In this document: positions 1-8,710 of the stretch, piece after piece | How the letters are laid out: each line of letters begins with the position of its first letter | Position numbering within the stretch: the stretch's first letter is position 1 | Source: SAR324 cluster bacterium | GTDB lineage: Bacteria; SAR324; NAC60-12 | NCBI GenBank assembly: GCA_028281495.1 | Contig: JANQJU010000087.1 | Location: 1 to 47,827, forward strand | DNA: 47,827 nt | Direction: 5' to 3' | Program-made: the position numbers and the translations under genes | Notes under the pieces: generated by a model | What the model was told of the DNA's origin: nothing | The model's database searches: none | The model's input: the letters and a program-made list of their open reading frames with translations, nothing else

Positions 1-87
1 TGAATCGAAAGCGGGCGTTGTAGGGTGATTCGAACTATTAACGAAAAGTCTAAAAGGGCAGACCTCTCAAACGGTCGATTCTAAACT

Positions 88-604
88 TGATGACATTGCG
101 CAGGCACGGGGCAAACTCCAGGCAGAATGTGAAAGCCTCAATGATTTTCGAGTCATCCCCGCAGGCACGGGGCAAACTTTATTTCTTGACCATTTAAGTC
201 CAAGGCCTTCGAGTCATCCCCGCAGGCACGGGGCAAACCGTGGCCTGAAAGGACACTCCAACAGGAATACCGAGTCATCCCCGCAGGCACGGGGCAAACG
301 TCAAGAGGACATAGAGAAGGTAAGAAATGAACGAGTCATCCCCGCAGGCACGGGGCAAACGTTGCTTCAGGAAAGACATCAAAGACTGAAGCCGAGTCAT
401 CCCCGCAGGCACGGGGCAAACTTTTAAGCTGCTTGCTTGTTAGTTTTGATGGGCGAGTCATCCCCGCAGGCACGGGGCAAACTTTCCTGTGCTACTAATT
501 AAAAAATTAGTAGGCGAGTCATCCCCGCAGGCACGGGGCAAACGGACTGGGCTGATATTATTGGTTTTGCTGCGACGAGTCATCCCCGCAGGCACGGGGC
601 AAAC
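88..604 (-). CRISPR. Type I-E CRISPR array, 9 repeats / 8 spacers
   Basis: Eight identical 29-bp repeats start at 149, 210, 271, 332, 393, 454, 515 and 576, with a degenerate ninth at 88-116. All eight spacers are 32 bp, giving a strict 61-bp period. On the minus strand the repeat begins GTTTGCCCCG and ends GCGGGGATGACTCG. The CCCCG/CGGGG stem with a six-base loop and the 8-nt ATGACTCG tag match type I-E crRNAs (E. coli tag ATAAACCG). This sets transcription to the minus strand, co-directional with the cas genes, with the leader at 605-736. The degenerate repeat is therefore at the leader-distal, oldest end, as expected: it keeps only the last 20 plus-strand bases, with a TG change. Spacer 483-514 contains a perfect hairpin. 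I saw no spacer matching elsewhere in the window. Confidence 0.98.
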
Positions 605-735
605 CCTTCGAGAATATGTCATCATTTCAAAGGGTTATCGCGACGGAAAAAATCATAAACGAAATTGGCAAAAATTGGAAGGATTTTCACACTGTTTTTT
701 CTGGTTAGAAATGGAAGGAATTCAACAAAATAGGA
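605..735 (-). promoter_or_regulatory. CRISPR leader
   Basis: This AT-rich, non-coding 131-bp stretch lies between the cas2 stop codon and the first intact repeat, on the side fixed by repeat orientation and by the decayed repeat at the far end. It should carry the array promoter and the spacer-integration signals. I could not find a convincing IHF consensus or a clear -10/-35 pair by eye. Confidence 0.7.
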
Positions 736-760
736 GTCATTCTGGAAGTTTCAGAATGAC
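736..760. terminator. Stem-loop overlapping the cas2 stop
   Basis: GTCATTCTG (736-744) and CAGAATGAC (752-760) form a perfect 9-bp stem with a 7-nt loop, overlapping the last cas2 codons. No strong T-tract follows on the minus strand, so it may be an attenuator or RNA-stability element between cas transcript and leader rather than a full terminator. Confidence 0.45.
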
Positions 761-1081
761 GTCAGGGGGTGGATCGGAAGGAAGCGTTTCAGTCGTTGAA
801 AAATCAGGCGTGTATTCGATCAATTCGAGACCTTCCATGAACACCACGTCTCGTCGATTTTGGCCAAACGTTCTCATCGAAAACCCTTGTTCGTTGTTGG
901 CGGCAAAGACCATCACGGCGGAAAACTCCGCATTCCGGACACCCGTGACCATCGCCCAGATTTCGTCACGCAATCGCGCTGGCATCTTCCCGACATACAG
1001 TCCAGCTCGGACTTGCAGGCACCACGCCGTGAGAGTCCCGCGTAATTTGGGCGGAGCGTTTTCCACTTGAATCACAACCAT
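737..1081 (-). CDS. cas2: CRISPR-associated endonuclease Cas2 (type I-E)
   Basis: Cas2 dimers bridge two Cas1 dimers in the complex that captures and integrates new spacers. The protein is 114 aa. Its N-terminus (MVVIQVENAPPKLRGTLTAW, then VRAGLYVGKM) and the central FGQNRR segment are classic Cas2e. Most Cas2e proteins are about 95 aa; here roughly 20 extra residues rich in T, S and P end the chain. It is the last gene of the cas operon, about 50 bp after cas1 and directly before the leader. The ATG start fits the family. Confidence 0.96.
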   Translation of the reverse strand: MVVIQVENAPPKLRGTLTAWCLQVRAGLYVGKMPARLRDEIWAMVTGVRNAEFSAVMVFAANNEQGFSMRTFGQNRRDVVFMEGLELIEYTPDFSTTETLPSDPPPDVILKLPE

Positions 1082-1131
1082 GCGTTCCTTTTCCTTGTTA
1101 ACAAATGATCACTTCCCTCGAACAGACTGGC

Positions 1132-2103
1132 TTAGACATCGAAATCCAACAAATCCGGAGGATCTTGTTTTTGGGTGGGTTGGGAATCCACGGGGTTGTC
1201 GGCATCTGACTGGGGATTTGGTTTGGACACAGATTTATTTTCTGACTTCCTTTTCGGTTCAGTGGTTTCTGGGACTAGCAAGGCTTCGATATCGGGAATC
1301 ACTTGGGCCAGAAACCGAGTTTTCTTGAAGTGATCTCGTAATTGATGACGCAATTTGACTTCGGCATTATTGCCATGTTGTCGGGTCAGCTCAAACGCCA
1401 AAGGCAGCACCTCCGTGTCTTTGTAGAGATCTCCAATGTCGTACACAAAAGACAAAGCACCGCCGGAGTGCAAAAAACCAACCGCAGGGCTGTATCCTGC
1501 CGTCAAAATGGCCGCTTCTACAATCCCATACAGGCAGGACGTTCCCACCGAAATCGCTCGATTGATGGGATCCGCTTTCTCCCAGTTGTGGACATCATAG
1601 AACCTGCCGCTCCAAGGGATACCATATTCCTCGGCCAACGCTTTGTATCGGCGTTTCACACGTTGCCCTTCCATGCCACGTAACTGCTCCACGCTTTTGT
1701 TGGTGGGACATGGTGTTTGGAATCGTTTTTCAAACATGCGCCGGACCACGACCAGCCGTTGTTGGGTATCGTGGTACATGAAGGTTTGGTGGAGAATCTT
1801 CTCACTGTTGGCCGCATCCGTATATCCGGCGGAGTAGGTCCGGACACCGCCTTCTCCCACCCAAATCAACAAGCATTTGTGTTGGGCACACAACTTCACG
1901 GCTTCATGGGTGATGCTGGATCCGGGTTCCAACAAAATCACGGTCAATGAAGCCACTGGAATCTGCCGAAATGGCTTTCCATCGGCTTGGGTCATCACCA
2001 AACCAGAATCGTGAACATCCAGTCGTGCTCGTCCCACATGCAAGTAAGACAGCCGATCTTGTAAGCGATTGGAACGAACTTGAGCTTTCAGATCTTGGTA
2101 CAC
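1132..2103 (-). CDS. cas1: CRISPR-associated integrase Cas1 (type I-E)
   Basis: Metal-dependent integrase of spacer acquisition, working with Cas2. I place the start at a GTG (2103-2101), giving 323 aa beginning (M)YQDLKAQVRSNRL. A strong AGGAGG lies four bases upstream and overlaps the cas3 TAG stop, so translation is probably coupled to cas3. Cas1e active-site segments are visible: Glu in YGIVEAAIL and His/Asp in GFLHSGGALSFVYDIGDLYK, with the usual WEKADPINRAIS before them. A C-terminal tail of about 40 residues rich in K, S, P and D is longer than in E. coli Cas1 (305 aa). The frame stays open upstream into cas3, but that extension does not look like Cas1. Confidence 0.95.
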   Translation of the reverse strand: MYQDLKAQVRSNRLQDRLSYLHVGRARLDVHDSGLVMTQADGKPFRQIPVASLTVILLEPGSSITHEAVKLCAQHKCLLIWVGEGGVRTYSAGYTDAANSEKILHQTFMYHDTQQRLVVVRRMFEKRFQTPCPTNKSVEQLRGMEGQRVKRRYKALAEEYGIPWSGRFYDVHNWEKADPINRAISVGTSCLYGIVEAAILTAGYSPAVGFLHSGGALSFVYDIGDLYKDTEVLPLAFELTRQHGNNAEVKLRHQLRDHFKKTRFLAQVIPDIEALLVPETTEPKRKSENKSVSKPNPQSDADNPVDSQPTQKQDPPDLLDFDV

Positions 2104-2111
2104 AAACCCTC

Positions 2112-5100
2112 CTATGAATCCGAAGTCTCCCAAGGCACATGCAATCCGGTGATTGTTGAGTATTTCCAGGTTGCGCCTTCGGCAAATTGATAGATTTCTT
2201 CCACACATCCGTCCTCCGGCATGGGCAGGATGATGGGAGTTTCGTATAAAAATTCTTTTTGAAAACGATCATGCCACTGGGGCCAGCTCGGAGAGGTCGG
2301 CGAATGCTGACAACGGACCGCTCGTCCATCGGGGGGCGCTCCAGTTGGACGACTCGCCATCGTCTCGGGGACGGTGAGTGAATGGAATTCAATCTGCTTG
2401 CGGAGTGCTTGCAACCCGCGGTTGTTAGCTTCATGACCATCCACCTGATTGAACCAATCCGGTTCCCGTGGCACCAGCAACACCCGTAGCGATGGAGGCC
2501 CCAATCGCGTGGTTCCGGCTTCTAATTCAGAGTCCAGTTCGACCGATTCGGTGCTGCTTTCTGAATTTGTCAGACTCAAATTGCTGGCACTTCCTAGTTT
2601 GAAACATTGTTCGTGAGGTCCAGGCTGACAATAAGATAGGGCACTGCGTGTTTGGCCATAACAAATGTCTTCCCAGTCTTTCTTCCGGTTTTCATAAGCT
2701 GCTTGATCGGCTTCGAGAACGGTGATTTTTGGAATCTCCTTCCTCATTTTTTCAGAAGCTTCGGGGGATATGGTATTATCGGACCTCGGCATGTCTTCAG
2801 CAATTCCCGTGTTTTCAACAACTTCCGTATCTTCAACAACTTCCGTATCTTCAACAACTTCCGTGTCTTCAGCAATTTCCGTATTTTCAGCAATTTTCGT
2901 GCTTTTGGGAGTTTCGGTGCTTTCAGCAATTTCGGTGCTTTCGGGAGTTTCCGTGTTTTCGGGGGTTTCAGTGTCATACACGTTTTCGATCAAGTCTCGG
3001 ATGTCATCGGGGAGTTGGACGGTCCAACCGAAGTCCATTTGTTCGAACAATCGTGCAGTCCGATACAGCAACACCGCATGGTACACGGAACGAGCATTGG
3101 GTTGTTCTTTGGGATACAGCCAATGACTTGTGGTTTCACAAGGGCTGTACACAAACAAACAAGCTTTTGCCCACTTATTGCCTTTCCGCAGCTCGTGATT
3201 GGAAGGATGCCGATGCAGTCGCCCCGCCCGCTGAAGCAATAAGTCGATTGGGGCGAGTTCCGAAATCATGACATCAAAATCCACATCCAGACTTTGCTCC
3301 ACGATCTGCGTGGCTACCAAAATCCGACCTTCGTTGGACCGGGAAGCATTATTTTTCCCAAACCATTTGAGCACATCGGTTTCCCGAACTTCGCGATCCT
3401 TCATGGCAAATCGGCTGTGAAACAACATCAATCGCGACGCCACGTCTGCTTCGTTCCAGCCTTGTTCCCGTGCCATCGTTTGTAGCTCTGTAAACCAGGC
3501 TTGGGCCTTGGCCACCGTGTTGACAATCAAACACACCTGCGCCCCTTTGTGAGCAAATGTCACCAAACTGTGACGGATCTGATGGGGATCGTGGATCCAT
3601 TTGAAGTTGACACACTTGGCCAATTCCGGATTTGCGGGAACTACCGCATGCCGCCGCACCAAGTATTCCTCGGTTTGGAACACTTGCGTGATCAAAGGAT
3701 AGTTTGAGGAGTTCCCCGCCTGCAAGCTGTCGTGTGGACACGTTTGACGTGGAATGTTTTGTGGAACGGGACCGCTGTAGGATAAGTGTTCTTCCTGCCA
3801 CGACACTTTGTTTCGCGGCTTTTTCCCAACAAAGGCTTTACACAAAGCTTGTTTGGTACGCTCGGGAAGTGTGGCCGAAAGCAGGATCACATGACTGCCC
3901 AGCGCACGCAGCCATCGCAACAACGCATTGAGCAATTGCTGCATGTAGGCATCGTAGGCGTGGACTTCATCCACAATCACCACCGACCGACTGAGTCCCC
4001 ACAATCGCACCCAATGGTGTCGGCCGTTGAGCATCGCAGCCAAGGCTTGATCCACCGTGCCCACACCCGCTTGGGCTAGCAAACTGCGTTTGGCACTTTG
4101 GGCAAAAAATTGATTGCACGCTTTGCGGGCGCTCAAAACGTCCTGGTCTATATGTTGTCGCTCATATGTTTCAGTCGGGTCGGCCTGCACCCACGACCGG
4201 ACCTGCTGCTCAAACTGCGAATTCAATTGACGCTTGCTATGCGCCAACACCACAGACGCCTGTTCATCAAAAAATCCGTCACCGCTTAACATTTCTGCCA
4301 ATCGACTGTACATGGCATTGGCGGTGGCCATCGTGGGTAGTGCGAAATACAAAGAGTCCACGGCATTCATCGCCAACAGCCGATCCGCAATCCACATCGC
4401 AGCCTCGGTTTTTCCTTCGCCCATGGGGGCTTCCAACAAGATCAATTGCGGATCCTTCGACAACGGCATTTCAGCAGCTTGATGTTGCAGAGGACGCAGC
4501 TCGGTGGCGTCTTTGGGCAAGATGCGAGGTTGACGCGTTTCCGGTCGACCCGAATATCGTCCAGTCAATCCCATATCACGCAAAACATGCCGGGCGTTCT
4601 GTAATAATCCTTCGGTGAAGGTATCGGGTTCGGTGGCATCCGAAACCGGTTTGAGGGGAAAGTAATCGGTGTTCGATCCCAACCAATCGGCGACCGTACA
4701 CAATCCGGCCAGAAACACCGTGACTTCACTTTTTCCGGAAACCGCTGGCAAGCTTTCTACAGGAAACAAAACTTCCGTATGCCAACGATGGGCTTCCAAT
4801 GCCGGACGGATCCGCAACCAGCGTTTTTGATCGTGCAATGGGAGTTGGAGGCTTTGACTACAATACGAACCGTGGTGGCTAGTGGTTGCCAAAATCAGAG
4901 GAAGCCGGGGCAGCTTTCTCGAAATTTTGCCATTTTTTTCCTGACCCCGCAGCCGTGCATAATACAGCAATCCCCAACTGCCATGATCGAACGAACCCGT
5001 TTGGGGAGACACGGAGTATCCCGGATTCAAACGTCCAAACAATTCGGCATTCTTCCCCTGAAACTGATCATCGTACTTCCCCAAGTCGTGCAACAGAATG

Positions 5101-5291
5101 GCATGCAAAGCCAAGTCGCGCGACTGCTCCTGGGTGAAGACAGTGCTTCCCTTTCCAAGGAGATGGGTCCAATGACTCCACAATCCTGGGTGTGTCTCGA
5201 ACCATTGATGAGCCACTGCCGCTACATTCAACGAGTGCTCCCAGATGGTGAGATAATGATCCGCGTCTTTCGATTTTCCCCAATATCGCAT
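2112..5291 (-). CDS. cas3: CRISPR-associated helicase-nuclease Cas3 (type I-E)
   Basis: Cas3 is recruited by target-bound Cascade and unwinds and degrades DNA. This chain is 1059 aa from the ATG at 5291, which has GAGG nine bases upstream; an in-frame ATG lies slightly upstream. The N-terminal HD nuclease has HSLNVAA and LLHDLGKYDDQF (about residues 20-75). Helicase motifs follow: Walker A APMGEGKTEAA (~290), DEVH (~440), SATLP (~470) and QRAGRLHRH (~687). Between helicase and C-terminal domain, residues ~769-830 are an insert of E/T/P/I/V hexapeptides encoded by an 18-bp tandem repeat. The gene sits between cas6e and cas1, unlike the usual cas3-first order, and is separated from cas6e by an opposite-strand gene, so it probably has its own promoter in 5292-5472. 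Confidence 0.96.
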   Translation of the reverse strand: MRYWGKSKDADHYLTIWEHSLNVAAVAHQWFETHPGLWSHWTHLLGKGSTVFTQEQSRDLALHAILLHDLGKYDDQFQGKNAELFGRLNPGYSVSPQTGSFDHGSWGLLYYARLRGQEKNGKISRKLPRLPLILATTSHHGSYCSQSLQLPLHDQKRWLRIRPALEAHRWHTEVLFPVESLPAVSGKSEVTVFLAGLCTVADWLGSNTDYFPLKPVSDATEPDTFTEGLLQNARHVLRDMGLTGRYSGRPETRQPRILPKDATELRPLQHQAAEMPLSKDPQLILLEAPMGEGKTEAAMWIADRLLAMNAVDSLYFALPTMATANAMYSRLAEMLSGDGFFDEQASVVLAHSKRQLNSQFEQQVRSWVQADPTETYERQHIDQDVLSARKACNQFFAQSAKRSLLAQAGVGTVDQALAAMLNGRHHWVRLWGLSRSVVIVDEVHAYDAYMQQLLNALLRWLRALGSHVILLSATLPERTKQALCKAFVGKKPRNKVSWQEEHLSYSGPVPQNIPRQTCPHDSLQAGNSSNYPLITQVFQTEEYLVRRHAVVPANPELAKCVNFKWIHDPHQIRHSLVTFAHKGAQVCLIVNTVAKAQAWFTELQTMAREQGWNEADVASRLMLFHSRFAMKDREVRETDVLKWFGKNNASRSNEGRILVATQIVEQSLDVDFDVMISELAPIDLLLQRAGRLHRHPSNHELRKGNKWAKACLFVYSPCETTSHWLYPKEQPNARSVYHAVLLYRTARLFEQMDFGWTVQLPDDIRDLIENVYDTETPENTETPESTEIAESTETPKSTKIAENTEIAEDTEVVEDTEVVEDTEVVENTGIAEDMPRSDNTISPEASEKMRKEIPKITVLEADQAAYENRKKDWEDICYGQTRSALSYCQPGPHEQCFKLGSASNLSLTNSESSTESVELDSELEAGTTRLGPPSLRVLLVPREPDWFNQVDGHEANNRGLQALRKQIEFHSLTVPETMASRPTGAPPDGRAVRCQHSPTSPSWPQWHDRFQKEFLYETPIILPMPEDGCVEEIYQFAEGATWKYSTITGLHVPWETSDS
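2797..2976. repeat. 18-bp tandem repeat inside cas3
   Basis: Ten contiguous units of 18 bp start every 18 bases from 2797 to 2959. The best-conserved form is TCAACAACTTCCGTATCT (plus strand) and divergence grows toward 2976. The unit is a multiple of three, so copy-number change keeps cas3 in frame and only alters the length of an acidic linker with a TE-x-x-E-x pattern. Confidence 0.93.
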
Positions 5292-5472
5292 GGATAATAA
5301 CCTCATCAAAAAAACAACAATAGAAAATATTACATTTGTTTACGCTTGCGAGCGTCTAACTCCTGATCCTTTTTATTTAGAAAATTGAATTCAAAAAATC
5401 CATTTTTTCAATGGTAAACATATCAAGGTCACGCCTTAAAAGCGTTAGTGAAATAGTTCACTCTGATATCTG

Positions 5473-5931
5473 ATGCTGCATATTCTAACTCCCTTGTTTC
5501 GCTATCCGAAATCGGAACGATTGAGTAGAATGATGCAAGCTTACGTTCATTTATACCGGCTGGTGGATGGCTATTTATTTGAAAAGTATGTGGACTTCAT
5601 CGATTACTATGGGGAAGTGACGCCTGACGAACGTGAACAGATATTATTACAACTCGAACAACACAAAGGAGGATTCATGATCCGCGAATATCTCATGGGA
5701 GAAGGCAAGAAAATTGGGCTAAAAGAAGGAGAAAAGATTGGTGTGAAAAAAGGAGAAAAGATTGGTGTGAAAAAAGGCAAGGTCGAGATCACCCTAAAAC
5801 AATTGAACTTGAAATTTCGAGACGCCGCCCAACCTTATGAGTCGCGGGTTCGTGAATCATCTGTGGAAGAATTGGACCGCATTGCCGAGCGACTCCTCTA
5901 TGCCAAGACCATTGAAGCTGTCTTTCCCTAG
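5473..5931 (+). pseudogene. C-terminal fragment of an Rpn/PD-(D/E)XK-type protein
   Basis: This 152-aa frame looks like the C-terminal part of the Rpn/'putative transposase' nuclease family: an amphipathic segment, then a charged tandem linker with repeated GEKIGVKK units (residues ~75-100), then a DUF4351-like end (LNLKFRDAAQPYESRVR, LDRIAERLLYAKTIEAVF). The N-terminal nuclease core is missing, so it is probably a remnant. It runs opposite to the cas genes, its stop is only 6 bp from the cas6e stop (convergent), and it separates cas6e from cas3. An alternative is a small intact protein of unknown role. An Rpn-like N-terminal piece occurs separately at 35341-35601. Confidence 0.6.
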
Positions 5932-5936
5932 AGAGA

Positions 5937-6614
5937 TCAAACTTTGATCAGGCTGAGCAGCCCGAACCCAAAGGCTTTCGCACGTCCCAATCCCTTCACA
6001 TACATCTTCAAAAAGGCCTCCGCATCGACCACTTTGAGGGTGCCTTGTAGGTTGTAGCCATTGTGTTGAATGAGATTTTTCTGATCCATCATTCGAGATC
6101 TTTTCTTCGATTTGGTCCCGGAGGCCTGAGCGGGTCCCAACACTTGAGCATTGACAATCGAAAACCCGTGCTGATCCGCTTGCCGGAACAACCAGCCCCG
6201 ATCCGGTTCCATGGACTCGATCTTTCCTTGGTTATCGTAACTCACCCAATTCATGTATTCCTCGGCCAACAGAGGTCGTTTGACAGACCGCGACCCATCG
6301 TTCGTTTTTTGAGAAATCACTGCGTTGGCCCGTAAATAAAAATAAAAGCTCTGCTCCTCTCGAAATTGGGGTTGGTAGGCTTTCACTTCCCATTCATTGG
6401 CAGCAAAGTTCTTTCCCCAATCGGGTTCCCGTTGAGATTGCACCAAGATTTGTGAGTGGTGCGGTTCGGTATCCAAACGAAATAAAAAATCACGTTCTTG
6501 CTCGTAGTTGCCATTATCAAAAGCTTCCCACAGCAATTGATGCAAACGATAACTGTTTGCGATTTCCAAATCACGTCGTCGGGGAGCGGATAATACAATT
6601 TGACTCATGTACAA
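5937..6614 (-). CDS. cas6e: CRISPR repeat endoribonuclease Cas6e (CasE)
   Basis: Cas6e cleaves the pre-crRNA at the repeat hairpin and stays in Cascade as the head subunit. I chose a TTG start at 6614, giving 225 aa beginning MYMSQIVLSAP. Cas6e proteins typically begin MY-S-, and GAGGTG lies six bases upstream; ATG 6608 or GTG 6617 are alternatives. The family features are the IANSYRLHQLLWEAF helix after the first strand and the C-terminal glycine-rich loop GLGRAKAFGFGLL, which contacts RNA. It is the fifth gene of the Cascade operon, 67 bp after cas5. Its stop is almost back to back with that of the Rpn-like fragment. Confidence 0.94.
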   Translation of the reverse strand: MYMSQIVLSAPRRRDLEIANSYRLHQLLWEAFDNGNYEQERDFLFRLDTEPHHSQILVQSQREPDWGKNFAANEWEVKAYQPQFREEQSFYFYLRANAVISQKTNDGSRSVKRPLLAEEYMNWVSYDNQGKIESMEPDRGWLFRQADQHGFSIVNAQVLGPAQASGTKSKKRSRMMDQKNLIQHNGYNLQGTLKVVDAEAFLKMYVKGLGRAKAFGFGLLSLIKV

Positions 6615-6681
6615 CACATTCACCTCACTGAAGTTTTTCACTCATTTTCAGGATTGGTTTTTCATCCAATTTACCTCGTGT

Positions 6682-7569
6682 TCATTCCACACTTATCGAA
6701 CTTTCCGGAGGACGGATGGTGATTGCTTTCACCAAACGTTCGTCGAACTGGCGAGTCGCTAAAGTTCCGGGGCGATAAAGATCTCGAATCCGTTGTCCGC
6801 CGATGTGTCCTGAAAATTGGGATCCTGACACGTAAAAAGTAGGATACGGGGCGAACTTCGGCAGTCGCTGCGTTTTGAACAAGGCGGCCTCAAACTTGGA
6901 ACCATTAATTGCCGTTCCGGATCGTACTTGCGCATATCGTGCTTGGTTCAACTGTTGTTGAAATTCCCGTTCTTGGGTCCATAAACGATGCAACTCTACA
7001 AGAGGGTCATCCCAACAAAAGATCGGCACTCGCCCCTTCTGTTGATACACCGGCAGCAATGAAAACGGGTAACTTTTGCGTCCTGCATACAATGCATAAT
7101 GGGGATGCAACAATGCCTTCCCCAAATGAGCCAAAGACCACGGAGTGGAATCTGGCTCTGATGCCGATTCCGAGACTGATTCGGGTGCTAATTCGGGTAC
7201 CGATTCCGGAACCGATTCCCAATAGGCGGCAGCCACGAAGGCAGCATCTGATAAATAGGTCTTGCGTCCGATGATTACGCCCCGAGGATCCACTTTGCGG
7301 CCTTCTGCTCGTACAAACCCATTGACCGCATAAAAATCGGTGCGGGTGACTCCAGGACACACGGTCATCACAATAAAATTCAGATGATGGTGCAACAACC
7401 GAAGGCTCGCATGATCGTGATGGTCCAGGCCCAAGGCCGCCGCAATCAACCCACAGAGTCCGGAGTGCGTGGGAAAGGTGAGGCTCGGTCGGTCGTCTCC
7501 GGTCAAGACCTCGTCTCCCCAGGATTGCATCGCCGCCCACAAGGGCAGGAGGAGGTATTCTCGCTTCAT
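6682..7569 (-). CDS. cas5e: Cascade subunit Cas5e (CasD)
   Basis: Cas5e caps the 5' crRNA tag in Cascade and contacts Cse1. The 295-aa chain starts MKREYLLLPLWAAMQSWGDE and continues with the typical DDRPSLTFPTHSGLCGLIAA segment and a conserved GRKTYLSDAAFV. Residues ~118-143 are a low-complexity insert of E-S-V-P/E-S-A-S units, absent from E. coli Cas5e (about 225 aa) and resembling in style the acidic repeat in Cas3. Its ATG overlaps the cas7 stop by 4 bp (ATGA), implying translational coupling. Confidence 0.95.
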   Translation of the reverse strand: MKREYLLLPLWAAMQSWGDEVLTGDDRPSLTFPTHSGLCGLIAAALGLDHHDHASLRLLHHHLNFIVMTVCPGVTRTDFYAVNGFVRAEGRKVDPRGVIIGRKTYLSDAAFVAAAYWESVPESVPELAPESVSESASEPDSTPWSLAHLGKALLHPHYALYAGRKSYPFSLLPVYQQKGRVPIFCWDDPLVELHRLWTQEREFQQQLNQARYAQVRSGTAINGSKFEAALFKTQRLPKFAPYPTFYVSGSQFSGHIGGQRIRDLYRPGTLATRQFDERLVKAITIRPPESSISVE

Positions 7570-8699
7570 GCGGAAGCTCCAGTCAGGGTGGTTTTCAAAC
7601 GAGAGACCAACTCACCAATCGTTCCCACCGAATGGATGGGGTCTATGGACAAGTCGTCTAAATATTTGGGTTTCTGACAGGCCAACACCGCTTGATCGAT
7701 CTGCTTCCAATCCCCATAAAACTGCTGTTCACTGAGGTATTCTTGGATCAACGCTTGCGTGGTCGCTTGCAAGGGATTCAGTTTCGGTGGCATGCGATCC
7801 AAGTCAATAAACGCATTGGTCAGATTGCTGTTCGCCCCGGACCCCACGGTGACCAAAATCGTGAAAGGTCGCTGATGCGCTGCCATGCTGTTCTGACTCC
7901 CAGAAGGCAATGCCATGATAAACGCTTCCAAATACGCCAACACCGCTTGGCAGGCGAGTTCATCATCATCCGCTAAATTGGAGCGCAACAACGGGTAATT
8001 GATGGAACTGTACTTATAAAAAATTCCGGTGTTGAACGCTTTGTCATCCATATGCCCGGCCCCTAAATCATCCGATTCGAGGTCATCCACTGCCGTGAAG
8101 AAATCGTCTTGGTTTTTCACCGGGTGGGTGGTGATGGCATGGGCTACTTGCACGGCAGCTTCGCAGTCATTAAATACATCACTGGTGGTCATTCGACCAA
8201 ATAACGCGATATCCACTCCATCCCGAAACTTTTGTGATTTGTACAACTCCCGAATTGCCGGAATGATGAGCTTCTTGGCTTCGGTCAACTTAGCTCCTTC
8301 GTTTTCCTGGCAAATTTCCAAGGTTTTGGCTTTCACGGCTTCCAGTTCCGGGGTGGTCAAGAAAATCAGTTGGGTGAGTTCATCCCCGACCGCTGCCTTC
8401 CCTTTCTTAGCAAACGACGCCACTTCCACCACAGCAGTATCCACGAGTTTTTCAGGCACCTCATGAGCCAGCAAGTGTTGTTTGACCAAGCGGGGCAATT
8501 GCCGGGTCCGCGTTCCCGCGTGGCTCTGCATTTCGGTGTTACGGAGATACTGCCGGATCGAACGCTTGAGGCACTGGCTGGAGATCCGACCATGCGACTT
8601 ACCCAAGAACGTGACCGTTTTGGGCTGCCCCAAATCATCACGATTCAGGTTATGGGTCGAGTGAGAGGTGAGGGTGTGGATTTGGATATAGGTGCTCAT
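7566..8699 (-). CDS. cas7e: Cascade backbone subunit Cas7e (CasC)
   Basis: Six copies of Cas7e normally polymerise along the crRNA spacer to form the Cascade backbone. The protein is 377 aa, near the family norm, and opens with IQIHTLTSHSTHNLNRDDLG, the hallmark Cas7e N-terminus (L-R-DD-G). GRISSQCLKRSIR follows, and the conserved ALPSGSQNSMAAHQRP lies in the C-terminal half. It starts 11 bp after cse2 and overlaps cas5 by 4 bp. Confidence 0.97.
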   Translation of the reverse strand: MSTYIQIHTLTSHSTHNLNRDDLGQPKTVTFLGKSHGRISSQCLKRSIRQYLRNTEMQSHAGTRTRQLPRLVKQHLLAHEVPEKLVDTAVVEVASFAKKGKAAVGDELTQLIFLTTPELEAVKAKTLEICQENEGAKLTEAKKLIIPAIRELYKSQKFRDGVDIALFGRMTTSDVFNDCEAAVQVAHAITTHPVKNQDDFFTAVDDLESDDLGAGHMDDKAFNTGIFYKYSSINYPLLRSNLADDDELACQAVLAYLEAFIMALPSGSQNSMAAHQRPFTILVTVGSGANSNLTNAFIDLDRMPPKLNPLQATTQALIQEYLSEQQFYGDWKQIDQAVLACQKPKYLDDLSIDPIHSVGTIGELVSRLKTTLTGASA

Positions 8700-8710
8700 T
8701 GGGGATCTCC

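Noticed and set aside
88..604. Array transcribed on the plus strand
   Set aside because: The plus-strand form lacks a proper I-E 3' tag, the degenerate repeat would be leader-proximal, and the cas operon with adjacent leader is on the minus strand.
489..1070. Plus-strand reading frame across the array and cas2
   Set aside because: It runs through CRISPR repeats and the leader and lies antisense to cas2; the translation is low-complexity and repeat-derived.
2652..3271. Several plus-strand frames opposite cas3
   Set aside because: They are translations of the 18-bp tandem repeat in antisense (FSNFRI-, SSTTSV-, LQQLPY-type repeats), expected from the period being divisible by three.
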